A stretch of DNA of 64,000 nt, taken from contig JAOVFP010000015.1 in assembly GCA_025738555.1 (NCBI GenBank), positions 620,001-684,000 on the forward strand, read 5' to 3'. The DNA is from Cyathus striatus. Lineage: Eukaryota > Basidiomycota > Agaricomycetes > Agaricales > Nidulariaceae. Positions within the stretch are counted from its first letter, which is position 1; each line of letters begins with the position of its first letter. The notes below the pieces were generated by a model that saw only the letters and a program-made list of their open reading frames with translations, was not told where the DNA came from and searched no databases. A program made the translations under genes and the position numbers. Shown piece after piece: positions 11,011-23,891 of the stretch.

Positions 11011-12189
11011 GTTCGTTACAGTAAAGTAAAATAAAATATCTTTTTTAGATTTTATAAGTATATTGCAGTCATAATGTAAGCAGTAGGGATAGGAAGTCGG
11101 ATTACAGTGGGGATCGAACTCGGGACCTGCTGAATTGTAAGCGAGATATATATATCCTACCATATTATTAGTACTGCCGTATTTATAGATTTCTGAATGA
11201 GAGATGTCAGCGTATATCCATGCGTTATAAGTTATTTTACAGAGCCTTGCATTAGAAACTGCAGTGCTGACTTCAAAAAAAAAAAAGTTGTATTTTTTTT
11301 TATCAACATAGAGTGACTGCGTCACGCTGTTCGATCTCCCGATACTGATAAGAGATTGTCGAAGTTATCCGGTATTAGTACTGCTGTGAAGAAACCATAG
11401 AGTAGGTTACCTAAGTACCTGGTATATAAGTATATATATGAAAACTCACTTTAGTGTTGGGAGCAATGGCTGATGTTACAGATTATGGTGCAACTATTAT
11501 ATAAGTATCATACATAATGAGTTTTATTGTTCGCTACTTCAACTAGAGTCAGGGTGGAGTAAGAAAATGATAGGTAGTACTAATGTTACAAGGCGGTGAA
11601 GCCTATAGCACTGTTGCACAGCATATGGTATATCAAATATTAAAGGTGGCCTACTGAGGTGAATTTGTAGTAGAGCCGGATGTGTGAAGCGTTTGTATGC
11701 TCCCTCATCGTGCAAATGTGGGGGTCACGTCACTGTAAATTTGGGAAAGTTCCGTCCTTACAATCACAAGCAAGCTTGAGTCACTGATCAGTGCAATCAT
11801 TCCATTTATTTTGATGAACAATAGGAAACTCATGACAATATGCAGTGTTAAAATAGGTATTTCAACTACTTATTCTAGAGCACTGTGTTGCCGGCTATCA
11901 AGGAGACGAAGCTGCTGTGGATGATTATACAAATCAACATAAGACAGACTGCAAAGTTAGGTCAGGAAACAATTTATATTTATATTAACACCTTCCATGT
12001 AATATGAGCCATCCTCTGCTGGTATCGATGTCAATTATAACTCGAGACAAGCCGAGGGCATTGTATAACAAGTTTGGTTCACTTAATATGAGCGCCGCAT
12101 AGTATCACTTACATTATCCACTCATCTAGTCCACAATTATTTATATCGAAGCTCATATAGATATATTATCCTATTTTACCCTAACAAAT
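11011..12189. other. interior of element X, with a tRNA-like relic near 11085-11160
   Basis: No plausible protein. On the minus strand around 11085-11160 there is a stretch resembling a degenerate tRNA: a B-box-like GAGTTCGATCC preceded by GCTTACAATTC and a box-A-like TGGTAGGAT. The stems do not pair well, so it is a decayed tRNA or a tRNA-derived SINE head at best. Poly(T)/poly(A) runs occur near 11278-11300. Confidence 0.4.
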
Positions 12190-12994
12190 TAAATAATTAC
12201 TTGAGCATGCATACTAGTAGTTAGTACCGGACGACCACGCTTCAGTTAGTAAGCGCCCAGTCTCGCTTAAGTGAGATTCAGAAACTGAGATTGTAATATC
12301 GAACCGAGATGCCGTGGTGCCGGAACCCCAGTCAAAAATCAGTCTAGGGCTGTTGAGCCGGATCGAGTGGGATAGAGCCAATCGGCTTTATCGAGGGACA
12401 TCGAGTAAAAATAGCCAAGTCACAAAATAAGTTCTTGGCGGCCTTACATATGCAAAACTGTGAGATGCTTCGCTTTGACTTCGCTAAGAAAAATCGGAGC
12501 GTATCGAGGGATTTCTAGGCAAAATGAGATTGTGAGAATGAAAACTTTAATACAGTGCCATCAGCGACTTCCCAGCATCTGATTTGGCAGGGAGCCATCA
12601 TTTTTGGTAAAACTTAAACTACATTTTTTAAGTATGTTCTTTCCCTTCATAAACACATTTAATGGCATTAGATAGAGTAGTTCTAATGATGATGTGCTTT
12701 CCAAGTTGATCGGACAACTTTTTTTTTCTTTTTTTTTTTCGGGCGGCCAGAAAAATGAAACATGACGTATTATGTAATAGTAATATACCATATATGGTAT
12801 AAATTACATAATCACACTGCCTCAATTCTAAGCCCGAGCGATAATATTGATGTCCATCCAAATACTTTGAGGTATACGACGGTGTGAAGTATATTTTTTA
12901 ACCGCATATGCAGCCTGTCGGATATTAAGTCCAATTCTAAGAGTGTATCAGAGTCATAAGGAAGTCCAAACACAAGGAGCATAGTTATTAGTGC

Positions 12995-15900
12995 TTACTG
13001 ATAGGCACTCATGTACCGCCAACAATGATGAAAAAACTTTCGTATGTGGGTTTTAGAAATAGCATCTAAGCATTGAGGAATGAGCTTTTGAGCTGTCTTA
13101 AATGTTCCATCAGCTAAACTACGAAATTCTATGGTAAGAATAACATATTTAATGAGTAATAATGTTACATGTGAGAATTAAACAAATTGAACTCACTGTA
13201 CTTTGCTAAACCCCACACCATCTCAATAGGATTCAGTTCACAGTGGAACTTAGGCAGGAAGAGACATTTGTGACCAGCTCTTTCAATTACAAGCTGAAGA
13301 AGAGGCTTTTCAGCTCGAAAATCTGGCTGAAGTGAAAGCATACGCTGCATGCAGCAGTCCACTGGCCGAGAGTGGTCTTCATCATCCATATCAGAAATGC
13401 CTCGTACATTCATTGCAGAATTACCCGATCCTTCAATTTCATCTTGCTTTGATCAAGCTTCCTTGATTGCAGCTTCACATGCAGCCTGTGACAACTTGCA
13501 GGTTTTGCAAATTCCAACTACACTATTTCCATGTTTTCTTTCGAGAACTGAGAGTAAACCACATTCACGCAGTACCTGTTCCATTCCTTTTGGTCGCCCA
13601 GCAAGTGAATTACCTTCTTTATCAACACCCATATAATCTGGTGGAAAAACCATTGACTGCACCGTGCCATTTAAGAGATTGATGGTATCATGCATAATTG
13701 GTTGCTGACCACCTGGTCCTCGGTTCATTCTGTGTGTGAGTAAAGCATCTGATGCGAATGCTTCATGAGCTGAGGAGCAGTCAAAGATGAAGACTGCAAC
13801 ACCATTCGGATATTTGATGTTAAATATATCAATTGCATCTTTTGTCTGAAAGCAGGGTGTCAGTCATTGGGTACTTTGCCAATAATAAAGTAATACCTGA
13901 GCAATTAGCTGGCTCATATCCCACCATGGGTCATAATTTGATCCAGGATATATAATTCGGCGCGCATCAAAGCTATCCAGTCGATATGATGAAAATGGAG
14001 CAGGTGGAGGTGGAGGAACCCATTCATACTCTTGCTCTCTTAGTGTTCATCCTGAAGAAACAGCAGGCTTCTTCGCATTTTTACTCTTTCTATTTTTTTT
14101 TTGTATTGTATTAGCAGCATTCCCAGTAATTGTTGAATTATCTTCAGTTGAAGGTATTGGTGGTGGCTTTGGACACTCAGGCAATAGCATCTGAGCAGCA
14201 ATTTCTTCTGGGGTAAGAACAAGTCGACCACAAGCTTCAATAATAAATTCGGAGACATGAACAATTCGCCCACGGCCCTTACTTCGCAGTGGTTGTTGCC
14301 CATCACGCATCCAGATGAAGTTATCAAGATCGTTTGCATGAAAACATGTTTCATCATGGAATATTGGGTAGTGGACCTTTTGACCATCACTAATATTCGG
14401 TTCTATCTGAGCCAAATCATCTCCTTCATATGTATTTGAAAATCTGTGTAATATATATATTAATTTAAAGTTACATAAATGAATAAAACAACCAACGGAA
14501 GGACTTGATTATGAACATAATTTAAAAACTCGTTACGAGAGAGTTGCACATCAGGACGTTCATGTCCATCAACATATACACCCTTCTTGACACGAGACAT
14601 TCGGAACCCAAGCCTTTTCAACCATGAAACAGAAGTGGTTAAGCAAATGGTACCTTCGATATGAAGACTTGGGAAGAGGAATTCATTTACATAGCGCCAT
14701 AGTTTAGGTGCACTCAGCTATGATAAATGTTCAGTATTTGAAATAATTAAAAACCGAAAATACATACTCTACCATTGAATCCCCCTTGATCAATTGGCAC
14801 CTCTCCTTTAAGCCAGTTTTGTATTGCAGAATTAACATCTGGACGATCCAAATACGATTTGTGATATGCCCCTTTACCTTGCTTGTCCTCGGGAAGCTGA
14901 CCAGTTTTAAGGACATGCAAAGCCATTGAGTGAAGTGTGCGCGCAAAATACTTCGTTCGACAACAACGTGATGCTACTGAGTTACTTGCATCAGTTGCAG
15001 GCCGAATTGATGAAAGCCGTTTCTTAAGTACATGTCGAATCCGGCCTGATGCACTTCTTATTTGATTTTGAAGATTATTGCGCTCAACTGTAAGTTTTAA
15101 TCGCAGATCATTGTACTGAGATATGGCTTCGAGATCTAACATCTTCCGTGCTACATTGCCATTTGCACAAATGGACTTTTTCTTTCGGTACTCGCTCTTG
15201 AGTTGTTGCACGTGCCAGGACAATCTATTGTGCATACGGATAAACTCGCTATCGGAAAGTTCACGGACACCCAAATTTGTGTCATTGCTTTCGGTATCAG
15301 ACACATTGGATATGTCATCCGAGTCATTGCAATCTTCCATTGCATTTTGAGAGCTTTTACATGTATTCTGAAACAAGTAAGCACGAAGTAAGAATTAAAA
15401 TAACATAAGAACAAATTAACACCAAACCCCACCTCCATAGTATCAAATTCATTGACAGTAGCCTCGGCTGGAACATCTGTAGGTGTTATTAACGGCTCTC
15501 TTGACATTAGAAAGGCTATCACTCACCATTAATTAAACTTACAGCTTCCGGTTCCAAGGTGGGGGGAGTAGATGAAGCTGGGCTGGTGGATTTGGACTGG
15601 GCAGTGGATGACATTACTGCTATATCGTCATTTGGAGGATTAGAGATTGCGTGCATATCACACTGTAACATATATAAATGTAACAGTTAGTGGGAAGTAG
15701 TGGGGAAGCATAAAAATATCAACGCACAGCTTCATTGTAATCGACTGTTAGCAATTCATCTTCTGCAGGTGCGTCTTGGGGCTGCGTGAGCTTAAGCTTC
15801 GACAGCTCAACCTGATAGGTTGTCCAATAAAATTTTAATAACCATTATCAAATGTAAAAGAATGTTCTTACCTTGAAAATGGACGCAATTGACGGTTGCA

Positions 15901-16450
15901 TCTGAATAGCGCGAGCTTTTTTTGTTTTTCCATTGCTAATCCTCCACTGAGTTGTGCGAGCTGTCTTCGTTAGACGCTCTGGAAGAATGTCGGCATTTTC
16001 GTGCCTATCCTTCCGCTTTATCAGCTGCACGAAATAAGTTAATGGATATTCCTGAAATGTGTTTGATTATGGACTTACTTTGTGCTGCTTTTTCTCGCAT
16101 TCGTCTTCCTTGTTCAGAATTTCAACACCTGGATCAATTTCTAGCTGAGTGTTCAGTATTGTGTCGCTTGCAAGGGGACCACCTAAGATTCCTGAAATGA
16201 TTCATTGGTTTGTTCCTGGTTAATAAATGATCTTCTCACCTTCATCTGGACTGTTTGCATACGAGGGCAGAAGCTCACTACGTGATTCTATTTCTGGCTG
16301 TTCTCCCACATCAGTTGAAGGCAGCTCATACGTCGGATCTTCTGGATCGATGCTTCTTGTATCGTTTGGGAATTGAAGAATCTCCCCACGTTTGGCTGCT
16401 TCACGTCGAAGAGCAGCATCCTGCTTGCCATTCTGTTTCTTTCTGGGCAT
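12995..16450 (-). pseudogene. DDE-superfamily transposase with one in-frame TGA
   Basis: Starts at ATG 16450 (MPRKKQNGKQ) and ends at TAA 12995-12997 after WRYMSAYQ. Many short introns. Landmarks: a basic N-terminal region with a coiled-coil-like stretch, KGVYVDGHERPDV, then catalytic-type blocks HDETCFHAND (D), VFIFDCSSAHEAFA (D) and FLPKFHCELNPIEMVWG (E). This matches a family of fungal DDE transposases related to the DDE_3/Tc1-like endonuclease fold. An intron at 13847-13896 joins the exon ending SQLIAQ to the second D block. An in-frame TGA at 14047-14049 lies in a linker between the first and second catalytic blocks, so the copy is probably dead unless that stretch is spliced out or read through. 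Confidence 0.75.
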
Positions 16451-17526
16451 GTTGCAAGTTCGGAATAATCTAAGCAATGCATACAAATCATGACACGACA
16501 CAAAAATTTATTATTTTGACATCAAACACCTGCCGGGGATACCACCAAAAATGTAACCCCCCACCGAAAAAGTGAAACATATAGACAAACCGTGGGAAAA
16601 ATCGAGAGGACATGGTAAATCGACGTCTTTTCATTGGTTTCCTTCCTAAAAAAATCTCAAATAAATGTACAAAAATTTATTTCCATGATTTTCAGACATG
16701 TAAGGGAAGTGCCTGTCGGCACTGTAGAAGGCATTCATTTCCCTTCTCCATCATTTACATATAATTGTGGCACTTACACACGACGTGTGGCAGACCCTTT
16801 TCTTTCCCTACCCCAGCTTCTCGTACTTCTCATAAGTACTTACTTCTCTTTTCCAGCCCTCCCCCGCCTCATTCACCCACGAGCAAGGCTACAACTCTAT
16901 GAAACTTCAAAGGTACGTGTCTCCTTCTCCTTTTATTGCGTCATCTCACAACGTAGAGCTAACCAGTTGGTCGTTACAGGTTACCGCGGTGGCGGCACGG
17001 CCTGCGGTTTCCCTCGTCATGCACCGCCACTCCCTCACTTCGGCACTCAGCTTTCTTCAAACTCACATAGACATTCCATCTCAGAGGTTAGGACCACGGG
17101 CGTGCATTGAGTTTGGTATGTACTTAATTGATTGTCATCAAACTATCGCTAACTATGTGAAATCGTTGCTAGCCAGCTCGCACATAGCAAGACAGTACAA
17201 GCTGCTAGACGTAGTTGGTACAGTGGGTAGTATTAGACGAGTAGTTAGAAATATATGTGCCTATATAAATTCCAATATATGCTTTTTTAATATCTACAAA
17301 TTCATTGAAAGTGCGTCAACAACCCGAGATATAACTAGATTTTGGCTACGTTAGCACTAGATGTTGCTATACCTGCCATTAAATTAGCGTCTTGGCAAAT
17401 GAGACTTATTCTTGGCACTGGATTGGACTCGACGTGCTTAGATATCACTCGTAAAAAATCGTTATATTCCAGATTTTCGTGGGATATCGAGTGATATCTA
17501 GTCTTCGATCTCACTGGATACCGCTT
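16451..17526. other. upstream region of the DDE transposase up to the right end
   Basis: About 1.1 kb between the transposase start and the right inverted repeat. Two overlapping plus-strand frames (16634-17110, 16899-17354) show no family features and look fortuitous. It presumably includes the transposase promoter. Confidence 0.4.
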
Positions 17527-17927
17527 GAAATCCCTAGACCGACTTTTGACTGGGCCGGAACACCGGAGCTCAATTTAATTGATGCGTTTGAGCGTGGTCG
17601 TTAGACTTTCCATAAAATAGGCCTATTAGCCGATATTATCCCCATTATCACCACAAACTTGAACTTCTTCTATCTAAACTCTCCATGAGGCTGCATCACT
17701 TCCACCGATTCCACGTGCTTCGGTGGGTCCCAATGGCTCGGGGTTGAACCACTGTCGCGGCCTGACAACAACCTGATAATCTGACTCCTCTTGTTTCCTT
17801 ACCAAATCCTTCCTCTCTCCTCGTTCCTTCAACTTTGCATCTCAGGCAAGTGAATTCTAAGAGCTGCGGCATCGCAAAAGGTTCATATTTACCTCGCAGT
17901 TTGTTCCAGCAACACTTGTACTAAACC

Positions 17928-19217
17928 ATGGAGTCTGGCCTAAAGTACTGTCTACACCGACAATTTATCGGCAGCGGTGGATACGTGAGTTCACATCCAC
18001 AACTCGTCCCTCACTATAATGTTTTGCAACAGGGGTACGTATATAAAGCTAAAGACTTGGTTACTTCAAAAATTGTTGCAGTTAAAAAGTCGCGCGCATC
18101 GCTGAAAATCGACCGTGCCGTCCTTCGACATGAAAGTCGCATACTTCAGCTCCTTCAGGGAAATATTGCAATACCCATCATATATGGCTATGGAAGGCTA
18201 CCTCATTTTGAATACATTGCAATGGAATTGTTAGGTTCAAGCGTCGGAGATTTGATTACAGGACCTGTGTGCGTGAAAACAACTATTCAGGTTGTTCTGC
18301 AGGTGGTGTGTGGGACTCCTATCGTCGAAGTTGCAGAAACGTAATTCTTTATATATAGCTTGCAGCATTAGAACATGTTCATAAACATGGGATTGTGCAT
18401 CGTGATGTCAAGCCGCACAATCTTCTCTGCCGAGTCGAAAACCCTTCAAAGATTGTTTTGATCGATTTTGGAATTTCGATACTTTTTAAATCTGGCACGC
18501 CCACAGTAGACGTGCGTTACCAAAATTCGAAGCATGTATTAGGATCACTTCATTGGGCCAGTCTAAATTCACATCGTGGTTTAGGTGAGTTTACTAACGT
18601 CCCCGCTTTCTACATGCTAACTTCTCCTAGACCTGGGATACCGCGATGATCTAGAATCTCTCGCCTATGCTGCACTTTCCATGCTGTTAGGAAACGCTCC
18701 CTGGGAAGTATCTTATCGATACACATCATGTGAATGGAGAAGTAAAGTCGGAGAGTCGAAGGCCGCTATGAATGGCAAGATACTTAGTGAATGGTTCCCA
18801 AGCGAATTCGGGTACCTGTTGGATAATAGTCGCGAGCTCGATTATAATCAACTACCCAACTACGTATACTTGGAGCAGTTATTTACGGATCTTTTTGCTC
18901 GCCTTGGAGGAAATAACATTGAAGAGCCACTTGACTGGAATCCTGTGTCAATATCTACAGGTTCATCCCTACCCACACTTCAAGCGGAGAACTTTGATAA
19001 CGCTAAAACTCCTCGTGCCAACTCCTCTGATGTAGAACATTCCCAGATTGAAATGGATTTAACGGAAAGTTATTTCACACCTGAGATAGAGTTATGGGAT
19101 GTTAGGCAAATTGCTAACAGGTACCGTATCCTAACGCTTCCGGCAGAAGATAAGCTACTGGCGGATAGTGCAATACCTGAAATTGTCGAGATAACTCGTA
19201 GTAGAAGTGATGTCTAG
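17928..19217 (+). CDS. CK1-like protein kinase, copy B (intact)
   Basis: Serine/threonine protein kinase related to casein kinase 1, 379 residues. Exons: 17928-17984, 18033-18302, 18359-18584, 18631-19217. Splicing restores the glycine loop GSGGYGYVYKA (from residue 16), split by intron 1. Other motifs: ATP lysine in VAVKKS (K37), catalytic HRDVKPHN (D125), IDFG (D145), and the CK1-typical LGSLHWASLNSH followed by DLGYRDDLESLAY in place of APE. The tail after about residue 250 is divergent and acidic. A broken second copy is at 8980-9646/2131-2386. Copy B lies just right of element X and upstream of acyltransferase 2, mirroring the pairing of kinase A with acyltransferase 1. The substrate is unknown. 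Confidence 0.9.
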
Positions 19218-19758
19218 TATAGCACGAGACGTATCATACGCAAATAAACGTGTGTCGTAGTCTAGTTTGCCTAGGATCATGTCATCATGATACGCTTAAT
19301 AACGGTCCGTAGGCTTCTTTTTGAGTTCCCAGCGAATCCCTGCTAAACGTCACCGGTAACGCGAACGAAGGTAGGTACAGTTTCCATTAAGTAATAATAT
19401 TAAAAATCAAGAGTCGTTGAGAGACGAGACCTTGAGAGACTTATGAGTGCGCACTGCGAATTGCCTAATAATTTTTGAAGCTTTATTACATATTCAGTGC
19501 AACATTGCGGGACGCATGTTCCGTTTCATTTAAATGTCCCTGTGATCAGTTGGCGAGGTGACAAATGTTTCCAAAAAATGATCCGTATCCACAGCCTCCG
19601 GATCACGATTCAGAACGACGTCAAAACACCCGCACCTAACGGTAGTGTGGTAGAGTGTGGTGCATAAGGGTGTTTCGGTCAAAGTCCCCATTTAGTTAGC
19701 AGTCAGCTCAGGTCCTCACGATAGTTGCGAGCGCCAATTCTAAAGCTCAAGTGACAAA
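19218..19758. other. intergenic region between kinase B and acyltransferase 2
   Basis: Contains a block (about 19330-19470) resembling 10200-10360 upstream of kinase A, in the same orientation although the kinases are opposite. No gene seen. Confidence 0.5.
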
Positions 19759-19765
19759 TATAAAA
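19759..19765 (+). promoter_or_regulatory. TATA-like box of acyltransferase 2
   Basis: TATAAAA 50 bases before the ATG at 19815. The position fits a short leader. Confidence 0.4.
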
Positions 19766-19814
19766 CGCAGCTAGTGCCAATCCTCTCCAAGTCCACGACA
19801 ACTCCCCGCCCATC

Positions 19815-21328
19815 ATGCAGCCCGCATTCCCACAATCATACACGCTCAAATCAAACAACAACATGACGCAGCAATGTACTGTGCACATAGGACTCGTCGT
19901 TTCAGGCGTATTGGACGTCTCAAAACTCCAAGATGCACATGAGGTGCTCGTAGGCCTCTGGCCTGCGCTCGGTGGAAAAATTATCACTTCCACTAAACCT
20001 TTCTCATTTACATCTGGAACGATTGTCGATTTCAAGTCAAGAAGTCTGCAGTGAAAGTTAGCAGACATGGGTCTTACACCGTTCACGGAAACTTCAAGCT
20101 CTCATCCGAGCTTTCATGCTATAAACACGAAAAGTGACCGTCTGTTCCATTATGACACTTTGTCCAACTTTCCTCCTCCTACATTGTTCGCACTACGCGT
20201 AACAACACTCCAGGACGCGACACTCCTAGGGTTCCGCTTTCCACATCACCTGTTCGACGGTCAAGCATGCTACGATGCAGTACATGCCTACGTATCCATC
20301 CTCTCGGGGCGTTCAATTCCACAACTCATCCCTCCACCCGACATCGAGTCCCTCCTCTCCGAGAGCGTTAGCGGGGAGGATAAGCTACCGCCCAGCGTAC
20401 GCCCGCACCCGCATGTTGATCTCAGATCGAATTACACCTTAGGATTTTGGGGGTTTGCGATATACATATTTGTGTCGTTTTTCAATAGCCTAAGGGCGGC
20501 GTTAGGCCTGGAGGAGAAGGATGAGGAGAAGATGGTGCATCTTCCTGCTGAGTTCGTTGAGAGTTTGAGGAATGGTTGTCAGGATGAGTTGGAGGAAGAC
20601 GCGCTGGAAGGGGAGATGGTTGAAGGGAAGGGGTTGGAGCTGTCGAAGAATGATGTTATCACTGCATGGATTATGAAGGTCCGTTATCGAATTGCTTCAT
20701 TTGGTTTCATACGCATGCGGAGACTGAACGTTCATAGGGAGCATACGCCACTCATCGTCCATCAGACAGACAAGGCGTAGACATTTCATTCGGGTTCAAC
20801 TACCGACGTTTCCTCGATCCACTCCCACCAAACCAAACCTACATCCACAACCCATTCTACAACATCCGCACTTCATTCCCTTCCCTCACCCAATTCCAAT
20901 CTCTCCCGCTGTGGAGGGTAGCACTCGAAATGAGACTCACCTGCGTACGGAATATGCAGCCTAAAGCAGTCAAGTCGGGTATACAGTTCCTGGAAGCGAC
21001 TACGAAGACGCTCGTAACGCCTAATCCTCCCGATAGACCTCTAGGGATATATTACGGTCCTATTCTAAGCCACTGGACGAGATTTGCGTATCACGGTCTT
21101 GACTTTTCGGAGGCGCTGCTTGACAGAGCCGAGGGGGTAAAGGGAAATGAGGGGAGGGTGCTATTCATGCAGCCAGCGTCCATTTTGCCGTTTGGACTGA
21201 CGATCAAGCCGTACGCGCTTGTGTGGAAAGATGGCCAGGGTGGGTATTGGGCGAGGGTGAATTTGTTGAAGTCATGGTGGAGGGGGTTTGAGGCATATTT
21301 AATATTGCCTAAAGGCGTTGATCAATGA
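19815..21328 (+). pseudogene. BAHD-like acyltransferase, paralog 2, with a premature TGA
   Basis: Exon 1 19815-20678 and exon 2 20738-21328 (59 nt intron) form one continuous frame homologous to the three paralogs, except for TGA at 20052-20054 (codon 80). The frame resumes immediately (KLADMGLTPFTETS), in register with acyltransferase 3 (KLEDLPLIHFTETS). HHLFD is at residues 144-148 and LDFSEAL in the C-terminal half. The rest is intact, so inactivation is recent, or the stop is read through. Downstream initiation would lose the N-terminal strands of the fold. The 3' part ends at TGA 21326. Confidence 0.85.
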
Positions 21329-21975
21329 TAAGGATGGTTTGTCTTGATTGGAGACCCTGAGCCGATGAGCGCTCCGCATCGCCGTCGGCATTTGGACCAG
21401 GCTTGGTTGGACCGGGGCGCGGGCAGCTTCGTTATGTGATTACAAAAATTTCATTGCCGTGTGAAATTTCGCTGTTCCCTCTCTCCTCTCTTCCGACTTC
21501 TTATTGCATGCAAGAAGCAGCTACGAAGTACCACAATACTCACCTTTCCCTAAACGGTCAAATATCCCGCCTTTAGTGTCCAATCGATAATTAAAGCGCA
21601 GTCCGGTAAGCATCCATGTTCGCGTTAGCGCCAAAGGAAATGATAATAATCGGGGCGCTCCTGCAGAAAAAGGAGAAATCAGACCGTGGTCTTCAAACCC
21701 GCATCATTTGTGTATCATACTATTTTCGCAACACCTCCGTAGTACATATGTACGACCTGATCGGGTAGACGGCTGAAATTTAGCCTGGAGAGCTTTTGTT
21801 TCCCAATATAAGACGTCTACCCTCGCAGTGCAGCGCAAACGTGCATGTCCCTTTAACGCAACCAATTTGCACGTCAACGCTACAAGGGGATTTCGGTCTC
21901 CTGTTCCTCAACACGCGCCTAGTTGATAAGGAATCCAGCTAGCTTGTTTTTAATTCCTTCCCTACCACCCTCACA
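21329..21975. other. intergenic region between acyltransferases 2 and 3
   Basis: About 650 bases including the promoter of acyltransferase 3. No coding sequence recognised. Confidence 0.5.
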
Positions 21976-23467
21976 ATGGCCCCCACGACGTTTCCTAAGG
22001 AGTATACGCTCCTGTCCAACAACAACCTCTCGCAGCAATGTAGCGTTTTCGTTGGCCTCGTTATACCAAGCATTCTCGACGTGGAGAAGCTCGAAAGCGC
22101 TCACCGATGTCTCGTGGAGCTCTGGCCCGCCATAGGAGGCGCCCTCGTCAAGTCCACCTCGCCATATTCCTTTACCAGCGGCTCAACCGTCGATTTCAAA
22201 TCACGAGATCTACCCAAGAAACTAGAAGATCTCCCACTCATCCACTTCACTGAAACCTCTCCCGCTCAACCCACCTTCCACCGTCTACGGGCGCAAGACG
22301 AGCAGGTATTTCATTATGATACGATGGACAAACTTCCTCCTCCAGAGACGCTGTTTTCCCTGCGGGTGACAGTACTTACGGATGCAACACTACTCGGCTT
22401 TCGATTCGCACATCATCTCTTCGATGGACAAGCGTGCTATGACGTCGTCAATGCGTACTGCGACCTCGTTAACAACCGTCCGATTCCCGAGCTCATTCCC
22501 CCTCCTGATATTACGTCTCTTCTCTCCGACCAGGTGAACGGAGCCGATGACCTCCCTCCAAGCGTACACCCGAGCCACCCACATCTTCATCCAAGGGCCA
22601 ACTTCGTCTTGGGCCTAGCGGGGATCGTGAAGTACTTGGGTGTGGCCTTGATTAAGACCGTCGTAGCGAAGTTGGGGCTTGGTGAGCGCGATGACGAGAG
22701 GATGGTTCATATTCCGGTCGATTTTGTGACGACGTTGAGGAAGAAATGCCAGGATGAGCTTGATGAAGCTGCGAAGAAGGGTGAGCTGGAGGAAGGAGCG
22801 GGGCTGGAGCTTACCAAGAACGACGTTATTACCGCTTGGTTTTTAAAGGTATGTCGTTGGTTATTCTTATATCCTACTAGCGTTCTGAGGTATTGCAAAG
22901 GGTGCCTACGCTGCATTCCCACCATCCGACACACAAGGGCTAGACATCTACTACAGCTTCAACTACCGTTCCTTCCTCAACCCCTTACCCCCGAACCAAT
23001 ACTACATTCACAACTCATTCTACAACATCCGAACATCCTATAATTCCGTCTCTCAATTCCAATCGTCCCCCCTCTCCCGAATCGCACTCGAACTGCGGCT
23101 GACCTGCGTGCGGAGCAAACAGCCATCCGTCGTCAAATCGGCGCTTCAGTTCTGGGAGCAGAATGTGAACACCATAATCGCCCCGAATCCACCTGATAAG
23201 CCACTTGCCATTTCGTATGTCCCTCTGATGAGCCATTGGACTTCATTCGAGTATAATAAATTAGACTTCTCGGGGGCACTGAAGGGTGCTGGGAGTGGGA
23301 AAGTCGTTTATACTCAGCCTATTTCCATATTACCACTGGGTTTGACGATCAAGCCTTTATGCCAGGTTGTCAAGGACGGACGAGGTGGGTATTGGATGAG
23401 AGTGAATATGTTGGGTACAGGGTGGAAAGGGCACGAAGAGTCGGTTACGTCAGGGAAAGTCTATTGA
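21976..23467 (+). CDS. BAHD-like acyltransferase, paralog 3 (intact)
   Basis: Exons 21976-22848 and 22901-23467, 52 nt intron in phase 0, 479 residues. HHLFD at residues 146-150 gives the catalytic His and structural Asp; the C-terminal block reads LDFSGAL. Conserved landmarks shared by all four paralogs are YTLLSNNN near the start, LWPAIGG, PPPDI, NDVITAW at the exon 1 end and YIHNSFYNIRT at the start of exon 2. No signal peptide; a hydrophobic segment lies around residues 215-235. The most complete member of the cluster, useful as the reference. Likely secondary metabolism or detoxification, but the substrate is unknown. Confidence 0.9.
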
Positions 23468-23568
23468 GAGTTGTTCGTTCGTTACCGTACGTTCTTTATA
23501 CCATTACCTGTACATTGTTAATAGTTGCGCATATGAGTTCTAATATAGAAGCAAAGCATACATGCTGC

Positions 23569-23734
23569 CAGACTCCAAACCAGTCACTCTCCGCACGTTC
23601 AAGTCGGCTAACGCCGTTATATCCGAAGAAGTTGAACTTGAACGTGCTACGAGCGACTGGCAAAACTTGTAAGGTCGGTCACGTGATTCCGTTTCCCATG
23701 GGCACTCGATTGCCTTCCGCTTCGCTTGCCGCTT
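23569..23734 (+). repeat. left terminal inverted repeat of the DUF6589 element
   Basis: Pairs with 26719-26884; the single difference I see is a C/T at a CpG (CTTCCGCTT against CTTCTGCTT). Confidence 0.9.
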
Positions 23735-23891
23735 ACACTTGGTGCAGCGCAATGCAGCGTGTACACCGCGCGCTGATAATTCTGCAAGCCCAGTACCCTT
23801 CAACGTGCAAAATTCATGTTTTATATAGTGTACATGTTGCTGTAAGATACATAAGTAAATCAGAATGTAGTATTTCATTTCCAACTCCCCA

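Larger units (their letters stand above)
12327..17554 (-). mobile_element. DDE transposon nested in element X
   Basis: Ends are inverted repeats starting CCCAGTCAAAA; the next dozen bases (..TC.GTCTAGGG) also match, with two substitutions. The flanks share CCGGAAC at 12320-12326 and 17555-17561 (7 bp; an 8 bp reading with a leading G is possible). The element is 5,228 bp and interrupts the right inverted repeat of X. It carries one recognisable gene, the minus-strand DDE transposase at 12995-16450. Confidence 0.85.
10824..17613. mobile_element. element X: non-autonomous transposon with long terminal inverted repeats
   Basis: Inverted repeats of roughly 180-190 bp run 10824 to about 11010 and, on the right, about 12190-12326 plus 17562-17613, where the arm is split by the nested DDE transposon. 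The ends are TATGGAAAG/CTTTCCAT with a direct repeat AAAATAG on both flanks (10817-10823 and about 17614-17620). Without the nested element X is about 1.55 kb and codes for nothing I recognise. A related relic end lies at 2387-2538. Confidence 0.75.

Noticed and set aside
16634..17354. Two overlapping plus-strand frames of about 150 codons in the DDE transposon
   Set aside because: Low-complexity composition and no recognisable motif; they lie in the leader of the transposase.
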